This document shows, in pieces, positions 43,535 through 52,970 of a stretch of DNA of 64,000 nucleotides (position 1 is the first letter of the stretch; each line of letters opens with the position of its first letter). The notes under the pieces are model-generated. The model was not told where the DNA came from. It was given only the letters and a program-made list of their open reading frames with translations, and ran no database searches. This DNA is from Pedobacter africanus (GTDB lineage Bacteria; Bacteroidota; Bacteroidia; Sphingobacteriales; Sphingobacteriaceae). The position numbers and the translations under genes are program-made. The stretch lies in the NCBI RefSeq assembly GCF_900176535.1, contig NZ_FWXT01000001.1, positions 1,984,001 to 2,048,000 of the forward strand, given 5' to 3'.

Positions 43535-45529
43535 TTACTTACGTTGAAATTCAGGAGAGCCGATAATTACACCTACCACCTGGGCCAGCATCGTATTGTT
43601 GCCTGTTGCCATAGCCAGGGCGTCTGCATTTTTACCATACGCTTTTTTACCCGGCTTTCCTTTAAGGTTTTTGCCGGCAGCCATCATTCCCTCCTCCTCA
43701 TTTGTCATGGTATCCATGGTTGCAGGAGGTGTTGCTTTGGCGGCTGCGCTTTCTACCTTGTTCGCCAGGTTAGGGTCATTTAACATTGGTTTCAACCGTT
43801 TAACCGTTTCTTCCAGGTTCCGCTCAGGCATAATGAGTTTACTATAGGTAACCAGGGCCGCATCGCTGCTTTCCGGTTCATGGTTGTCGTTCAAAGAAGC
43901 CAGGTTGATCTTAATTCCCGGGATACGTTGCGTAGCCAGTGCCAGCCCGAAATTCATCCGGTTCAACAAAGAACCCGTATTGATCCAGTACTGTCCGCGG
44001 TCAGGAAAACCGGTTGGGGCCTGGTAATAGTACATCCTTTGACCCATTTTATTGATCCAGGCATAAAGCTGATAAGGCTGTGTAATCTCTGCATTGAGGC
44101 TACGGACCGCACTGATTGCCAGTTCAAACGGTGATTTGGTTTTCTCTCTCAGCGCCTCCTTGTTCCAGAACTCGGGGGCACAGACCATGGCAATCATTAC
44201 CTGTTTAATATCGCCATCTGTCCGGGTAAATGCTCCGGCCATTTTATCGACCAGCTGCTGGGAAGGGTTATCGTTCACAAACCTTGTAGCCAGTTTTTTG
44301 GAAATGAATTTGGCGGTAGAAGGATGGTGGGCCAGCATCGTAAGGAGTTCAACGCCTTCCTCATACCCTCTGTTTGCAGGGAAGCGTTTACCCAACACCA
44401 CCTTCTCCCCATTGTCATGGCGCGTAGGGACGAAAAGGAAGTCACCATCATGTACGTAGCCACGTTTTTCAAGGGTACTTTCGCCAACCCGTTCCATCAG
44501 GTTTTTGGCGGCCGATCCGTAGCCATTCTCGCCCATGGGCGCTATTGTCCAGCCGGTCAGTATCCTTGCGGCCTGGGTTACATCATTTTGGGTATAACCA
44601 CCATCTACGCCTAAAGTATGGAGTTCCATTACTTCACGTGCGTAATTTTCATTTAAACCGCCCTGTTTTTTCTTATTGGCCTGTAATTTTTTCAGCGCTG
44701 GCGAGTTTGCCATTAATTTTGCCCGGGCCGCCTGGCGTTTTTTGGCCATAGGCCCTTCGCCCATCTGCATTTCCAAAGTGTTATTTGCTGCAGCAGGCTG
44801 CCCGCTACTTGAAAAATTATCCAGGTACATCAGCATGGCTGGTGATTTTGCCGTAGCCATCAGCAAAGTCTGGAATTTGCCAGTAACGTTCGGGCGGATC
44901 ACATCACGTTCATATGCCGGAACAAATGAGGCACATTGGTTCTTTGTTAAAGAAACATTAAAATGGTTGAACCAGAAGTCTGTCAGCAATTCATGCAGCT
45001 GGTTATTGGTATAAGCAGCCCTTAATATTTTCTGGTTAAAAAACTGGCGGTAAAGTTCCTGTTGCGGTTTATAGCCTTTGGAATCCATATAGGCCTTCAC
45101 CTGCTGCCGGTATTCCTTCCCATCAGCTTTGTTTACAGAGTCTTTGTCAATAAAACCTTCCTTAACAGCCATCCTTACAGCCTGTCCTGGGCGGGGATAT
45201 TTATTTTCAACCTCGGTATTGCTCAGGTTGATGTCCTCGTATTGTTTCAGTTTCCCATCAAGCAGCTGATCGGCCTGTTGCCCATCCAGTTGCTCTTTAA
45301 ACCATTTTTCCAGGCCGGTCTTTACCACTTCATCAATATCCTCTGCTTTGGCCCCATAGGTAAACCTGCTGAGCAGGTGCGCTGCGGCCTGTCGCTCGGT
45401 AAGTCCCGCCTGCTTATACGGGAATGCAAACTTCACAGCTGCCGGCTTCTCTTTTTGAAAAGAGGAGCACAGCACTGCGATAAATAATACTAAACCAAAA
45501 GAATAGAGAACTTTAGCCGGTGCTTTCAT
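43535..45529 (-). CDS. DUF1800 family exported protein
   Basis: This 664-residue protein has an N-terminal signal or lipoprotein-like segment (VLFIAVLCSSFQ) and a DUF1800 domain (about 45-640): AAAHLLSRFTYGAKAEDID, LTDFWFNHFNVS, NENYAREVMELHTLGVDGGYTQNDVTQAARILTGW and FPDRGQYWINTGSLLNRMNF. The family is helical, exported and of unknown function. It is the first gene of the DUF1800/DUF1501/FGE operon. Confidence 0.9.
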   Translation of the reverse strand: MKAPAKVLYSFGLVLFIAVLCSSFQKEKPAAVKFAFPYKQAGLTERQAAAHLLSRFTYGAKAEDIDEVVKTGLEKWFKEQLDGQQADQLLDGKLKQYEDINLSNTEVENKYPRPGQAVRMAVKEGFIDKDSVNKADGKEYRQQVKAYMDSKGYKPQQELYRQFFNQKILRAAYTNNQLHELLTDFWFNHFNVSLTKNQCASFVPAYERDVIRPNVTGKFQTLLMATAKSPAMLMYLDNFSSSGQPAAANNTLEMQMGEGPMAKKRQAARAKLMANSPALKKLQANKKKQGGLNENYAREVMELHTLGVDGGYTQNDVTQAARILTGWTIAPMGENGYGSAAKNLMERVGESTLEKRGYVHDGDFLFVPTRHDNGEKVVLGKRFPANRGYEEGVELLTMLAHHPSTAKFISKKLATRFVNDNPSQQLVDKMAGAFTRTDGDIKQVMIAMVCAPEFWNKEALREKTKSPFELAISAVRSLNAEITQPYQLYAWINKMGQRMYYYQAPTGFPDRGQYWINTGSLLNRMNFGLALATQRIPGIKINLASLNDNHEPESSDAALVTYSKLIMPERNLEETVKRLKPMLNDPNLANKVESAAAKATPPATMDTMTNEEEGMMAAGKNLKGKPGKKAYGKNADALAMATGNNTMLAQVVGVIIGSPEFQRK

Positions 45530-45586
45530 ACCATGTTTATCTTGATTACAATGCTATGACACCGGAAGTTTGCGAAGGTTTAAAGA

Positions 45587-46036
45587 TCAGGCATCCGGAA
45601 TTTCTGGTTCTACCAGTTTAATGAGTTTTTCCAGGGATTCCTGCCAGCCCAGGTAACACATTTCGGCAGGGATCACGGCTGGGATATTCTCCTGCAATAC
45701 CCTCAGTTCAGTACCTACAGATGTTTTTTGAAGCCATACAGAAGTAGTCATTACTCCTGGCAGGTTAGGATCGTCAAATTTGTCTGTGTATTTAATAAAC
45801 TCGTTTGGCTTCAGCTCTAAGTACTCTCCGCCAAAGGAATGGCCGTTACCGGTTGTAAAATTGTGAAAGGACATTTTAAAAGTACCACCTACACGAACAT
45901 CCATATTGTGTACGGTACAAAGAAAACCATATGGCGGCAGCCAGGAGGCAATGGCCAGGGTTTCGGTAAAGGCCCGATAAACCTTTTCAGGTGAGGCCTT
46001 AATTACTCTGTGCAATGAAACTTTGTTTTCTGACAT
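45587..46036 (-). CDS. SRPBCC (AHSA1/START-like) protein
   Basis: The start at 46036 (MSENKVSLHRVIKASPEKVYRAFT) is preferred; the frame extends to 46063 with a lysine run. The 149-residue protein has the SRPBCC features: VYRAFTETLAIASWLPP, GGTFKMSFHNF and a C-terminal helix (GWQESLEKLIKLVEP). The family binds hydrophobic ligands. The ligand here is unknown. It is transcribed alone, divergent from the cupin_8 genes. Confidence 0.88.
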   Translation of the reverse strand: MSENKVSLHRVIKASPEKVYRAFTETLAIASWLPPYGFLCTVHNMDVRVGGTFKMSFHNFTTGNGHSFGGEYLELKPNEFIKYTDKFDDPNLPGVMTTSVWLQKTSVGTELRVLQENIPAVIPAEMCYLGWQESLEKLIKLVEPEIPDA

Positions 46037-46280
46037 GGTCTTTTTCTTTTTGTTGTTTAACAAAGATGCCAGTAAAAACAGACATTTAACAGGGTAATAT
46101 ACGACAATTTAAAGTGCATTTGCGACAAAACACAGTGATAACGAGGTAAGAAAATCACAAAGCTAAACCCTGACTTTTTTACGGCATTTGTCAGAATTAT
46201 TCCATTTTTCTTGCAAAGGTTACCTTTCGATTTCCCGATTATATAGTTTTGTTTCATCTTCATCTTAACTCTAAATTCAT
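46037..46280 (+). promoter_or_regulatory. Divergent intergenic region with a -7 box for the first cupin_8 gene
   Basis: The plus strand reads TAGTTTTG at 46244-46251, an exact TAnnTTTG match 29 bases before the ATG at 46281. No clear -33 element was seen. The rest is AT-rich and carries no convincing gene. Confidence 0.4.
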
Positions 46281-47162
46281 ATGAAGTTTAACCTGACTCC
46301 AATCGATATCGTTGATGACATCAGCAAAGCGGATTTTGAAAAAAACTACCTGAATGCCCGCAAGCCATTGATCATAAAAAACATGTCCAAAACCTGGCCT
46401 GCATATGAGAAATGGAACCTGGATTACATGAAAAACATAGTGGGCGACAAGACTGTACCCCTGTACGACAGTTCAAAGGCTGACCCCTCCAAGCCTATTA
46501 ATGCATCCGCAGCTGAAATGAAATTTGAGGATTACATTGAACTCATCAGAAATACCCCCACCGACCTTAGGATATTTTTATTTGACCCGATTAAACACGC
46601 CCCTAAATTGCTAGACGATTACCGGGCTCCTAAAGAATTAATGGGCGGTTTTTTGGACAGCTATCCAAATATGTTTTTTGGGGGAAAAGGTTCTGTAACC
46701 TTCCTGCATTACGACATAGACCTTGCACATATCTTCCATACCCATTTTAACGGGCGTAAACACGTGATCCTGTTCGAAAACAAATGGAAAGAACGCTTAT
46801 ACCAGATCCCCTACGCCACCTATGCCCTGGAAGATTACGATGTAGAACGGCCTGATTTTGAGAAATTTCCGGCATTAAAGGGCGTTCAGGGTGTGGAGGC
46901 CTTTCTGGAACATGGCGATACCTTGTTTATGCCTACGGGTTACTGGCATTGGATGAAATACCTGGACGGTTCTTTTTCTATAAGCCTGAGGGCCTGGGAT
47001 AAATCCTGGGTTGTAAAAGCCAAAAGCCTATACAACCTTACCCTTCAGCGTAAGTTTGATGATTTTATGAAAGCCAATTTCAGGGAAAAATACATGAACT
47101 GGAAAGAAGAACTGGCCATAAAAAGAGCTAATAAAGCCTTGGCAAAACAATGGCCCGCATAA
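46281..47162 (+). CDS. JmjC/cupin_8 family Fe(II)/2-oxoglutarate-type oxygenase, first copy
   Basis: This 293-residue protein has the cupin_8 layout. NARKPLIIKNMSKTWPA opens the domain, FLHYDIDLAHIFHTHFNGRKHVILF holds the iron ligands His143 and Asp145, and EHGDTLFMPTGYWHWMKY holds the distal His223. Lys in GRKHVILF is a likely 2-oxoglutarate contact. Such proteins hydroxylate residues in other proteins or peptides. It is a tandem copy of the next gene, with the same length and the same ligand positions. The target is unknown. Confidence 0.87.
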   Translation: MKFNLTPIDIVDDISKADFEKNYLNARKPLIIKNMSKTWPAYEKWNLDYMKNIVGDKTVPLYDSSKADPSKPINASAAEMKFEDYIELIRNTPTDLRIFLFDPIKHAPKLLDDYRAPKELMGGFLDSYPNMFFGGKGSVTFLHYDIDLAHIFHTHFNGRKHVILFENKWKERLYQIPYATYALEDYDVERPDFEKFPALKGVQGVEAFLEHGDTLFMPTGYWHWMKYLDGSFSISLRAWDKSWVVKAKSLYNLTLQRKFDDFMKANFREKYMNWKEELAIKRANKALAKQWPA

Positions 47163-47276
47163 ACGGCGGGTTTGATGCACATCATCTATGAAATTGTAAA
47201 TTTTAATTTACATTTGTTGTAAATAAGGTCGGCAGCAAGCATTGAGCCGCTTCCATGTACCTTATCATAGAATGAT
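47163..47276 (+). promoter_or_regulatory. Spacer between cupin_8 copies with a -7 box
   Basis: TACATTTG at 47210-47217 is an exact TAnnTTTG match, 60 bases before the second copy. It overlaps a small dyad (TGTAAATT / AATTTACA at 47197-47213). The second copy may therefore be transcribed and controlled on its own. Confidence 0.4.
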
Positions 47277-48158
47277 ATGAGCTTTATTTTAAAGCCGGTA
47301 GATACCGTTGAGAGCATTAGCCCTGCTGATTTTAAAAAAAATTACCTGGATGCACGCCGTCCGCTGATCATTAAAGGCCTGACCAAAACATGGCCTGCCC
47401 GCGAAAAATGGGATACTGAATATCTGAAAAAGATAGGCGGAGACATTACCGTAAGCCTGATGGACAATTCCAAGGCCGACCCCTCCAAGCCCATCAATGC
47501 CTCGGTTGCAGAAATGAAATTCGGAGATTACCTCGATCTGATCAAAAGGGAACCTACAGAACTTCGTATATTTTTCTTTAACCTATTCAAACATCATCCC
47601 GACCTGATCAATGACATCGTCATCCCGAAAGACCTGATGGGCGGCTTTATAGAGAGCATGCCGGCCATGTTTTTTGGCGGCTCCAATTCTGTTACCTTCC
47701 TGCATTACGATATAGATCTGCCCCATCTTTTCCATACCCATTTTGGCGGCAGAAAACACATCATCCTGTTCGACAACAAATGGAAAAAAAGGCTTTACTG
47801 TATTCCAAATGCAACTTATGCGTTGGAAGACTATGATGTAGCCAATCCCGACTTCGAAAAATTCCCGGCACTGAAAGGTGTGGAGGGATATGAAGTATTT
47901 CTGGAACATGGCGATACCCTGTTTATGCCAACAGGTATGTGGCACTGGATGAAATACCTCGACGGTTCCTTCTCTTTGAGCCTGAGGGCCTGGGATGCCT
48001 CCATTACCCGCAAAGCACAAAGTGTGTTTAACCTGGCTGTAAAAGGAGGACTGGACAGTGTGCTTAAAATGGCTTTCAAAGCCCCATATGCTAAATGGAG
48101 AGAACGCCTGGCTATCAAAAGAGCGGAAAACGCACTGGCTGAAGGCAGTCCGAAGTAA
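47277..48158 (+). CDS. JmjC/cupin_8 family Fe(II)/2-oxoglutarate-type oxygenase, second copy
   Basis: This 293-residue paralog is collinear with the copy at 46281 and keeps the iron ligands His143, Asp145 and His223. Long blocks are identical (SKADPSKPINAS, FHTHF, ATYALEDYDV, DFEKFPALKGV, EHGDTLFMPTG). Differences gather at the C-terminal helices and in the 110-135 region, so the partner or substrate may differ. An 85-base gap precedes the VWA gene. Confidence 0.87.
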   Translation: MSFILKPVDTVESISPADFKKNYLDARRPLIIKGLTKTWPAREKWDTEYLKKIGGDITVSLMDNSKADPSKPINASVAEMKFGDYLDLIKREPTELRIFFFNLFKHHPDLINDIVIPKDLMGGFIESMPAMFFGGSNSVTFLHYDIDLPHLFHTHFGGRKHIILFDNKWKKRLYCIPNATYALEDYDVANPDFEKFPALKGVEGYEVFLEHGDTLFMPTGMWHWMKYLDGSFSLSLRAWDASITRKAQSVFNLAVKGGLDSVLKMAFKAPYAKWRERLAIKRAENALAEGSPK

Positions 48159-48243
48159 ACTATACCTTACGGTCTTTTTACAAGCGGATAACATTACTGC
48201 GCGCACAAACTTTTACCTTCGGTAATTCGTTTATACTGAATAC

Positions 48244-49341
48244 ATGAGAGGGTTCCGATTTTCTGATTTTAAACCTGACGACCTGCCAAAAGGCGGTTTT
48301 GAGGAATTGCTGAAGCTGTTTACCCAGTTGCTCAATTACACCGCAGGTGATGCCGGGGAAACCCTTGCCTGGATGAATGAGCTGGATAAGCAGTACAAGT
48401 TTACCAACAATGAGTATGGTATGGGCGATTTTATAGAGGAGCTGAAGGAAAAGGGCTACCTGCAGGAAAACCCTGCCAATGGCAACCTTAGCATAACTGC
48501 CAAAACAGAACAGACCATTCGCCAATCGGCGCTTGAAGAAATCTTTGGCAAGCTAAAAAAGGCAGGAAAAGGGAACCATAACAGCAACATTTCAGGAATC
48601 GGTGAGGAAAAAAATGCCGACAGAAGGGAATATACTTTTGGCGATAGCCTGGATCAGATAGACATGACCGCCTCTATACACAATGCCCAGATCAACCATG
48701 GCATTGGCAACTTTACCCTTACCGAGCGCGATCTGGAGGTAGAAGAAAAGGATTATAAAACCCTTACCTCTACCGTACTCATGATTGATATTTCCCATTC
48801 TATGATCCTGTATGGAGAAGACCGCATTACACCGGCAAAAAAAGTAGCTATGGCGCTGGCAGAACTCATCAATACCCGGTATCCTAAGGATACCCTGGAT
48901 ATTGTAGTTTTTGGAAACGATGCCTGGCCCATTACCGTAAAAGACCTGCCTTATTTGCAGGTTGGCCCTTACCATACCAATACCTTTGCAGGGCTGGAGC
49001 TGGCCACGGACCTGCTGCGCAGACGCAAAACGCACAACAAACAGATCTTTATGATTACCGATGGCAAGCCTACCTGCCTGAAAGAAAACGGCCGCTATTA
49101 TAAAAACAGCGTAGGACTCGACAGAAAAGTGATCAGCAAAACCCTGAACATGGCAGCCCAGTGTAAGCGCCTGGGAATTCCTATTACCACCTTTATGATT
49201 GCCAAAGACCCCTATTTGCAGCAATTTGTAAGGGAGTTTACACAAATCAACGGCGGAAGGGCATTTTATAGCTCACTGAACGGATTGGGAGAATATATTT
49301 TTGAAGATTACATTAAGAACAGGAGAAAGACAGTCAGATAA
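48244..49341 (+). CDS. VWA domain protein with intact MIDAS
   Basis: This 365-residue protein has a helical N-terminal half and a C-terminal von Willebrand factor A domain. The MIDAS motif is MIDISHS (Asp182, Ser184, Ser186), with the third acidic site at ITDGKPT (Asp273). The stop overlaps the ATG of the AAA gene by 1 base (TAATG), so the two are coupled. Such pairs resemble the BchD/BchI subunits of magnesium chelatase, but no large subunit (BchH) is present. Confidence 0.85.
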   Translation: MRGFRFSDFKPDDLPKGGFEELLKLFTQLLNYTAGDAGETLAWMNELDKQYKFTNNEYGMGDFIEELKEKGYLQENPANGNLSITAKTEQTIRQSALEEIFGKLKKAGKGNHNSNISGIGEEKNADRREYTFGDSLDQIDMTASIHNAQINHGIGNFTLTERDLEVEEKDYKTLTSTVLMIDISHSMILYGEDRITPAKKVAMALAELINTRYPKDTLDIVVFGNDAWPITVKDLPYLQVGPYHTNTFAGLELATDLLRRRKTHNKQIFMITDGKPTCLKENGRYYKNSVGLDRKVISKTLNMAAQCKRLGIPITTFMIAKDPYLQQFVREFTQINGGRAFYSSLNGLGEYIFEDYIKNRRKTVR

Positions 49342-50837
49342 TGGACCATATCAATATCAAAACACTTGGAGCATTAAAAGCCTCCAATTACACCCCGCTT
49401 TCCGTTAAAGAAGAACTGCGTAAAAACCTGATCAGGCAGTTGCAGGATAAAGATGCCGGTTTTGACGGCATTTTAGGATACGATGAAACGGTAATACCAG
49501 AGCTGCAAACGGCCATCTTATCCCGTCACAACATCCTGCTGCTGGGCTTACGCGGACAGGCAAAGACCCGTATTGCGCGTTTAATGGTGAACCTGTTAGA
49601 CGAATACATCCCATACGTCAGCGGCAGCGAGATTTTTGACGATCCGTTGAACCCCATTTCCTGGTATGCCAAACATGAGCTTATGATACATGGCGACAAT
49701 ACGCCCATCAGCTGGCAGCACCGTTCGGAACGCTATACCGAAAAACTGGCCACTCCGGATGTAACGGTTGCCGATCTGATTGGTGATGTAGACCCCATTA
49801 AAGCAGCTACGCTTAAACTGACGTACAACGATGAAAGGGTAATCCATTTCGGACTGATCCCAAGGGCGCACCGCAGCATTTTTGTAATCAACGAGCTACC
49901 CGATCTCCAGGCACGCATACAGGTTGCGCTATTTAATATGCTTCAGGAGAAAGACATACAGATCAGGGGCTTTAAACTGCGCCTGCCGCTCGATGTTCAG
50001 TTCGTGTTTACCGCAAATCCTGAAGATTATACCAATCGCGGATCTATTGTGACCCCACTAAAAGACCGTATTGAAAGCCAGATCCTTACCCATTACCCTA
50101 AAACCATTGCCATTTCCAGAAAGATCACTTTCCAGGAAGCCAGGATCAGTGCAGAACAGACACAACGTATTGAGGCCGATGGGCTCGTAAAAGACCTGGT
50201 GGAGCAGGTTGCATTTGAAGCCCGAAAAAGTGAATTTATTGACCAGAAATCCGGGGTCTCGGCAAGGCTCACCATATCGGCTTATGAGAACCTCATCAGT
50301 ACCGCTGAACGCAGGATGCTCATCAACAGAGAGAAAACCACAGTGGTACGCCTGTCCGATCTTACCGGCATCATTCCGGCTGTAACCGGAAAAATTGAGC
50401 TGGTATATGAAGGAGAGCTGGAAGGCCCTGCAAAAGTAGCCAATACCCTGATCGGAAAGGCCATTAAAAGCCTGTTTACCCGTTATTTCCCCGATCCCGA
50501 AAAGGCAAAGAAAAGCAAATCTGCAAACCCTTACTTAAACATAACTGAGTGGTTCACCGAGGGGCACAGCCTGGATATCTCGGATGACCTGAGTGCTGCA
50601 CAATACAAAAAGGAATTGATGAAAGTTGCAGGGCTCAAAGACCTGGTAAAGAAATTTCATCCCAAGTTAAGTGAAAACCAAACCCTGCTGCTTATGGAAT
50701 TTGTGCTGCACGGCCTGGCCGAATATTCCCAATTGAATAAAAACTATCTGGAAGGTGGCTTTGGGTTCTCAGACATGTTCGATAGCCTGTTTAATTTGGA
50801 TCTTGAACAAGACGACGACGAGGAAAATTATGGGTAG
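49341..50837 (+). CDS. ChlI/MoxR-type AAA ATPase
   Basis: This 498-residue protein has a Walker A motif LLGLRGQAKTRIAR (about 67-80), a Walker B-like stretch SIFVINELPDL in which Asn replaces the usual Asp before Glu, and QFVFTANPEDYTNRG (sensor-1 region). The C-terminal part is helical. ChlI-type ATPases remodel or insert metal into partner proteins together with VWA proteins. It overlaps the phosphoesterase gene by 8 bases. Confidence 0.87.
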   Translation: MDHINIKTLGALKASNYTPLSVKEELRKNLIRQLQDKDAGFDGILGYDETVIPELQTAILSRHNILLLGLRGQAKTRIARLMVNLLDEYIPYVSGSEIFDDPLNPISWYAKHELMIHGDNTPISWQHRSERYTEKLATPDVTVADLIGDVDPIKAATLKLTYNDERVIHFGLIPRAHRSIFVINELPDLQARIQVALFNMLQEKDIQIRGFKLRLPLDVQFVFTANPEDYTNRGSIVTPLKDRIESQILTHYPKTIAISRKITFQEARISAEQTQRIEADGLVKDLVEQVAFEARKSEFIDQKSGVSARLTISAYENLISTAERRMLINREKTTVVRLSDLTGIIPAVTGKIELVYEGELEGPAKVANTLIGKAIKSLFTRYFPDPEKAKKSKSANPYLNITEWFTEGHSLDISDDLSAAQYKKELMKVAGLKDLVKKFHPKLSENQTLLLMEFVLHGLAEYSQLNKNYLEGGFGFSDMFDSLFNLDLEQDDDEENYG

Positions 50838-52068
50838 GTTATCAATCATTCTGTTCTTCTGTGCCTTCCTGCTGGTGTTCGACTATTACTGTTTTCGCGC
50901 CATATTAAATACTTTTAAAAAATGGAAGCCCGGTACCAAAAAGATATTCGGCATTTTATGGTGGACTTATACGATATGCCTGCTCCTGGGGGTTTTTGCC
51001 AGCATATACCTTAATCTTTACCTCACTGTAAGAGCGGTGATCCTTGTGGCCTTTTTCCTTACTGTAGTTTGTAAAATGGTGATGCTGCCCTTCCTGCTCA
51101 TCGACGATCTCCGCAGGCTAACCATCAGGTTAAAGCGTCCGCGCAAAACAACGGCAACCAGGGCTCCCCAGGAAAACATCAGCCGTTCTGCCTTTTTAAT
51201 GAAAGCAGGACTGGTTACAGCGGCCATTCCACTGGCCTCGTTAAGCTGGGGCGTGATATCCGGGGCCTACGACTATAAAATAAAACGCCGTAAACTGGTA
51301 TTGCCCAATCTGCCCAAGGCATTTGACGGCATAAAAATGGCGCAGATCTCCGACATTCATTCCGGCAGTTTCTATAACAAAAAAGCCGTAATGGGCGGAG
51401 TAGAGCTGCTACTTGGCGAAAAGCCCGACTTCGTCTTCTTTACAGGCGACCTGGTGAACGATATGGCTTCCGAAATGCGCAACTACCAGGACATTTTCAA
51501 TAAAGTAAAGGCTCCCCTGGGTGTGTATTCTACCCTTGGCAACCACGATTATGGTGACTACCACTACGGCAGAACCCCATCGCCAGCCAAAGCAAAAAAC
51601 CTGCAGGATGTAATCAAAACCCATAAAATAATGGGCTGGGACCTGCTCATGAACGAAAACAGGCGGTTAAAAGTAGATGGGGAAGAAATCGGGATCCTGG
51701 GCATAGAGAACTGGGGCATGGGCCGCTTCCCTAAATACGGGAAAATGGAACTTGCAGTACAGAATACCGACGACCTGCCCGTAAAGCTGCTCCTGTCGCA
51801 CGACCCCTCACATTGGCGCGGGCAGGTACTTGAAAAGTATCCGCAGATTGATGCCATGTTCAGCGGGCATACCCATGGGATGCAGTTTGGTGTGCGCACC
51901 GAGCATTTCCAGTGGAGCCCTGTACAATATATCTATAAAGAATGGGCGGGCTTATACCGGGAACAAAACCAGCAACTGTATGTAAATGTGGGCTATGGTT
52001 TTTTAGGTTACCCAGGAAGAGTTGGAATTTTGCCGGAAATAACGATATTTGAGTTGACACGGGCCTAA
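50830..52068 (+). CDS. Membrane-anchored metallophosphoesterase
   Basis: The start at 50830 (MGRLSIILFFCAFLLVFDYYC) is preferred; the longer frame from 50755 lies within the AAA gene. The 412-residue protein has N-terminal membrane segments, then a calcineurin-type domain with the metal motifs AQISDIHSGS, FTGDLVND, TLGNHDYGD and SGHTHGMQFG. The active site probably faces the periplasm, because the segment before it (AGLVTAAIPLASLSW) is another membrane anchor. The substrate is unknown. Confidence 0.9.
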   Translation: MGRLSIILFFCAFLLVFDYYCFRAILNTFKKWKPGTKKIFGILWWTYTICLLLGVFASIYLNLYLTVRAVILVAFFLTVVCKMVMLPFLLIDDLRRLTIRLKRPRKTTATRAPQENISRSAFLMKAGLVTAAIPLASLSWGVISGAYDYKIKRRKLVLPNLPKAFDGIKMAQISDIHSGSFYNKKAVMGGVELLLGEKPDFVFFTGDLVNDMASEMRNYQDIFNKVKAPLGVYSTLGNHDYGDYHYGRTPSPAKAKNLQDVIKTHKIMGWDLLMNENRRLKVDGEEIGILGIENWGMGRFPKYGKMELAVQNTDDLPVKLLLSHDPSHWRGQVLEKYPQIDAMFSGHTHGMQFGVRTEHFQWSPVQYIYKEWAGLYREQNQQLYVNVGYGFLGYPGRVGILPEITIFELTRA

Positions 52069-52088
52069 ATCCAAATATCCTGCTGCAC

Positions 52089-52970
52089 ATGATCAAAAAA
52101 GTGCTCTTGCCTATTCTTGATTTTTTGCTTTTCAGCAACCTGTTTATTGCCATATGCGCAGTAGCCCAGGGATTGGTAACCTATCACCTCCTACATGCAA
52201 AACCAGATAAATACATTCTGGCCATTATCTTTTTCGGCACGCTGAGCATTTACAATTTCAGCATGCTGCTGTCCAAACCCAAAAATCCCGAAGACTCTCC
52301 TTTTGCAAGGGTAAGGTGGATCTTTTCCCATCACCGGCTCATCATCTCCATTACGCTCATTTCTATGCTCTGCCTCATCCCGCTGGGCCTGCTGTACCTC
52401 AGCATTGAGGCCCAGCTGCTCATGATCTTTACCGCAGTGCTGGCCCTGGGCTATAATGTTCCTTTTTTAACCCTGAACAACCAAAAGATCGGCCTCAGAA
52501 ATATACCCGGCATCAAGTTGTTCCTGATTGCATTGGTGTGGTCTGTAAGCTGCGTGCTGCTGCCTGTGGTAGAACTGGAACACAATTACCAGATCAACAT
52601 TTCATCAGCAGAAACCTTATTGCTGGTCGCCAAACGTTTCCTCTTTATTGCGGCCATTACCATACCGTTCGACATACGGGACCTCTTCCAGGATAAACTA
52701 TATGCGTTAAAGACTATCCCCGTAATGCTGGGAGAAAAAAAGGCCTACATCTTCTGTCAGTTCCTGCTTGTGGCTTACCTGGTACTGCTCATCCTGTTTA
52801 ACCAGACCGTAAATATAGATACCATTGGTCTCACGCTAACCCTATTGCTCACAGGCTGGCTGATCTTCAAGTCCAACATCAAAAAGAATGAATACTACTA
52901 TTTCTTTTACCTGGATGGCACTATGCTGCTGCAATACCTTGTACTTGTACTGATCAGCTTTATCAGTTAA
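52089..52970 (+). CDS. UbiA-like integral membrane protein
   Basis: This 293-residue protein has about eight membrane segments. The second UbiA-type aspartate motif is seen as PFDIRDLFQDK, followed by ALKTIPVMLGEKKA, which is typical of prenyltransferases. The first Asp-rich motif is not clear (LSIYNFSMLL), so activity is uncertain. Its TAA stop shares bases with the stop of the convergent response regulator gene. Confidence 0.75.
   Translation: MIKKVLLPILDFLLFSNLFIAICAVAQGLVTYHLLHAKPDKYILAIIFFGTLSIYNFSMLLSKPKNPEDSPFARVRWIFSHHRLIISITLISMLCLIPLGLLYLSIEAQLLMIFTAVLALGYNVPFLTLNNQKIGLRNIPGIKLFLIALVWSVSCVLLPVVELEHNYQINISSAETLLLVAKRFLFIAAITIPFDIRDLFQDKLYALKTIPVMLGEKKAYIFCQFLLVAYLVLLILFNQTVNIDTIGLTLTLLLTGWLIFKSNIKKNEYYYFFYLDGTMLLQYLVLVLISFIS

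Noticed and set aside
43535..45529. CAPEF in DUF1800 as an FGE target
   Set aside because: It has the Pro but lacks the Arg of CxPxR.
46057..46263. Minus-strand 68-codon frame upstream of the first cupin_8 gene
   Set aside because: It lies in the divergent promoter region, overlaps the -7 box, and has no family pattern or coding-like composition.
48592..49245. 217-codon minus-strand frame
   Set aside because: It is antisense to the VWA gene, whose MIDAS motif is intact, and shows no motif of its own.
50755..50829. Longer start for the metallophosphoesterase
   Set aside because: It lies within the AAA gene and has no membrane-anchor character; the ATG at 50830 begins a clear membrane segment.
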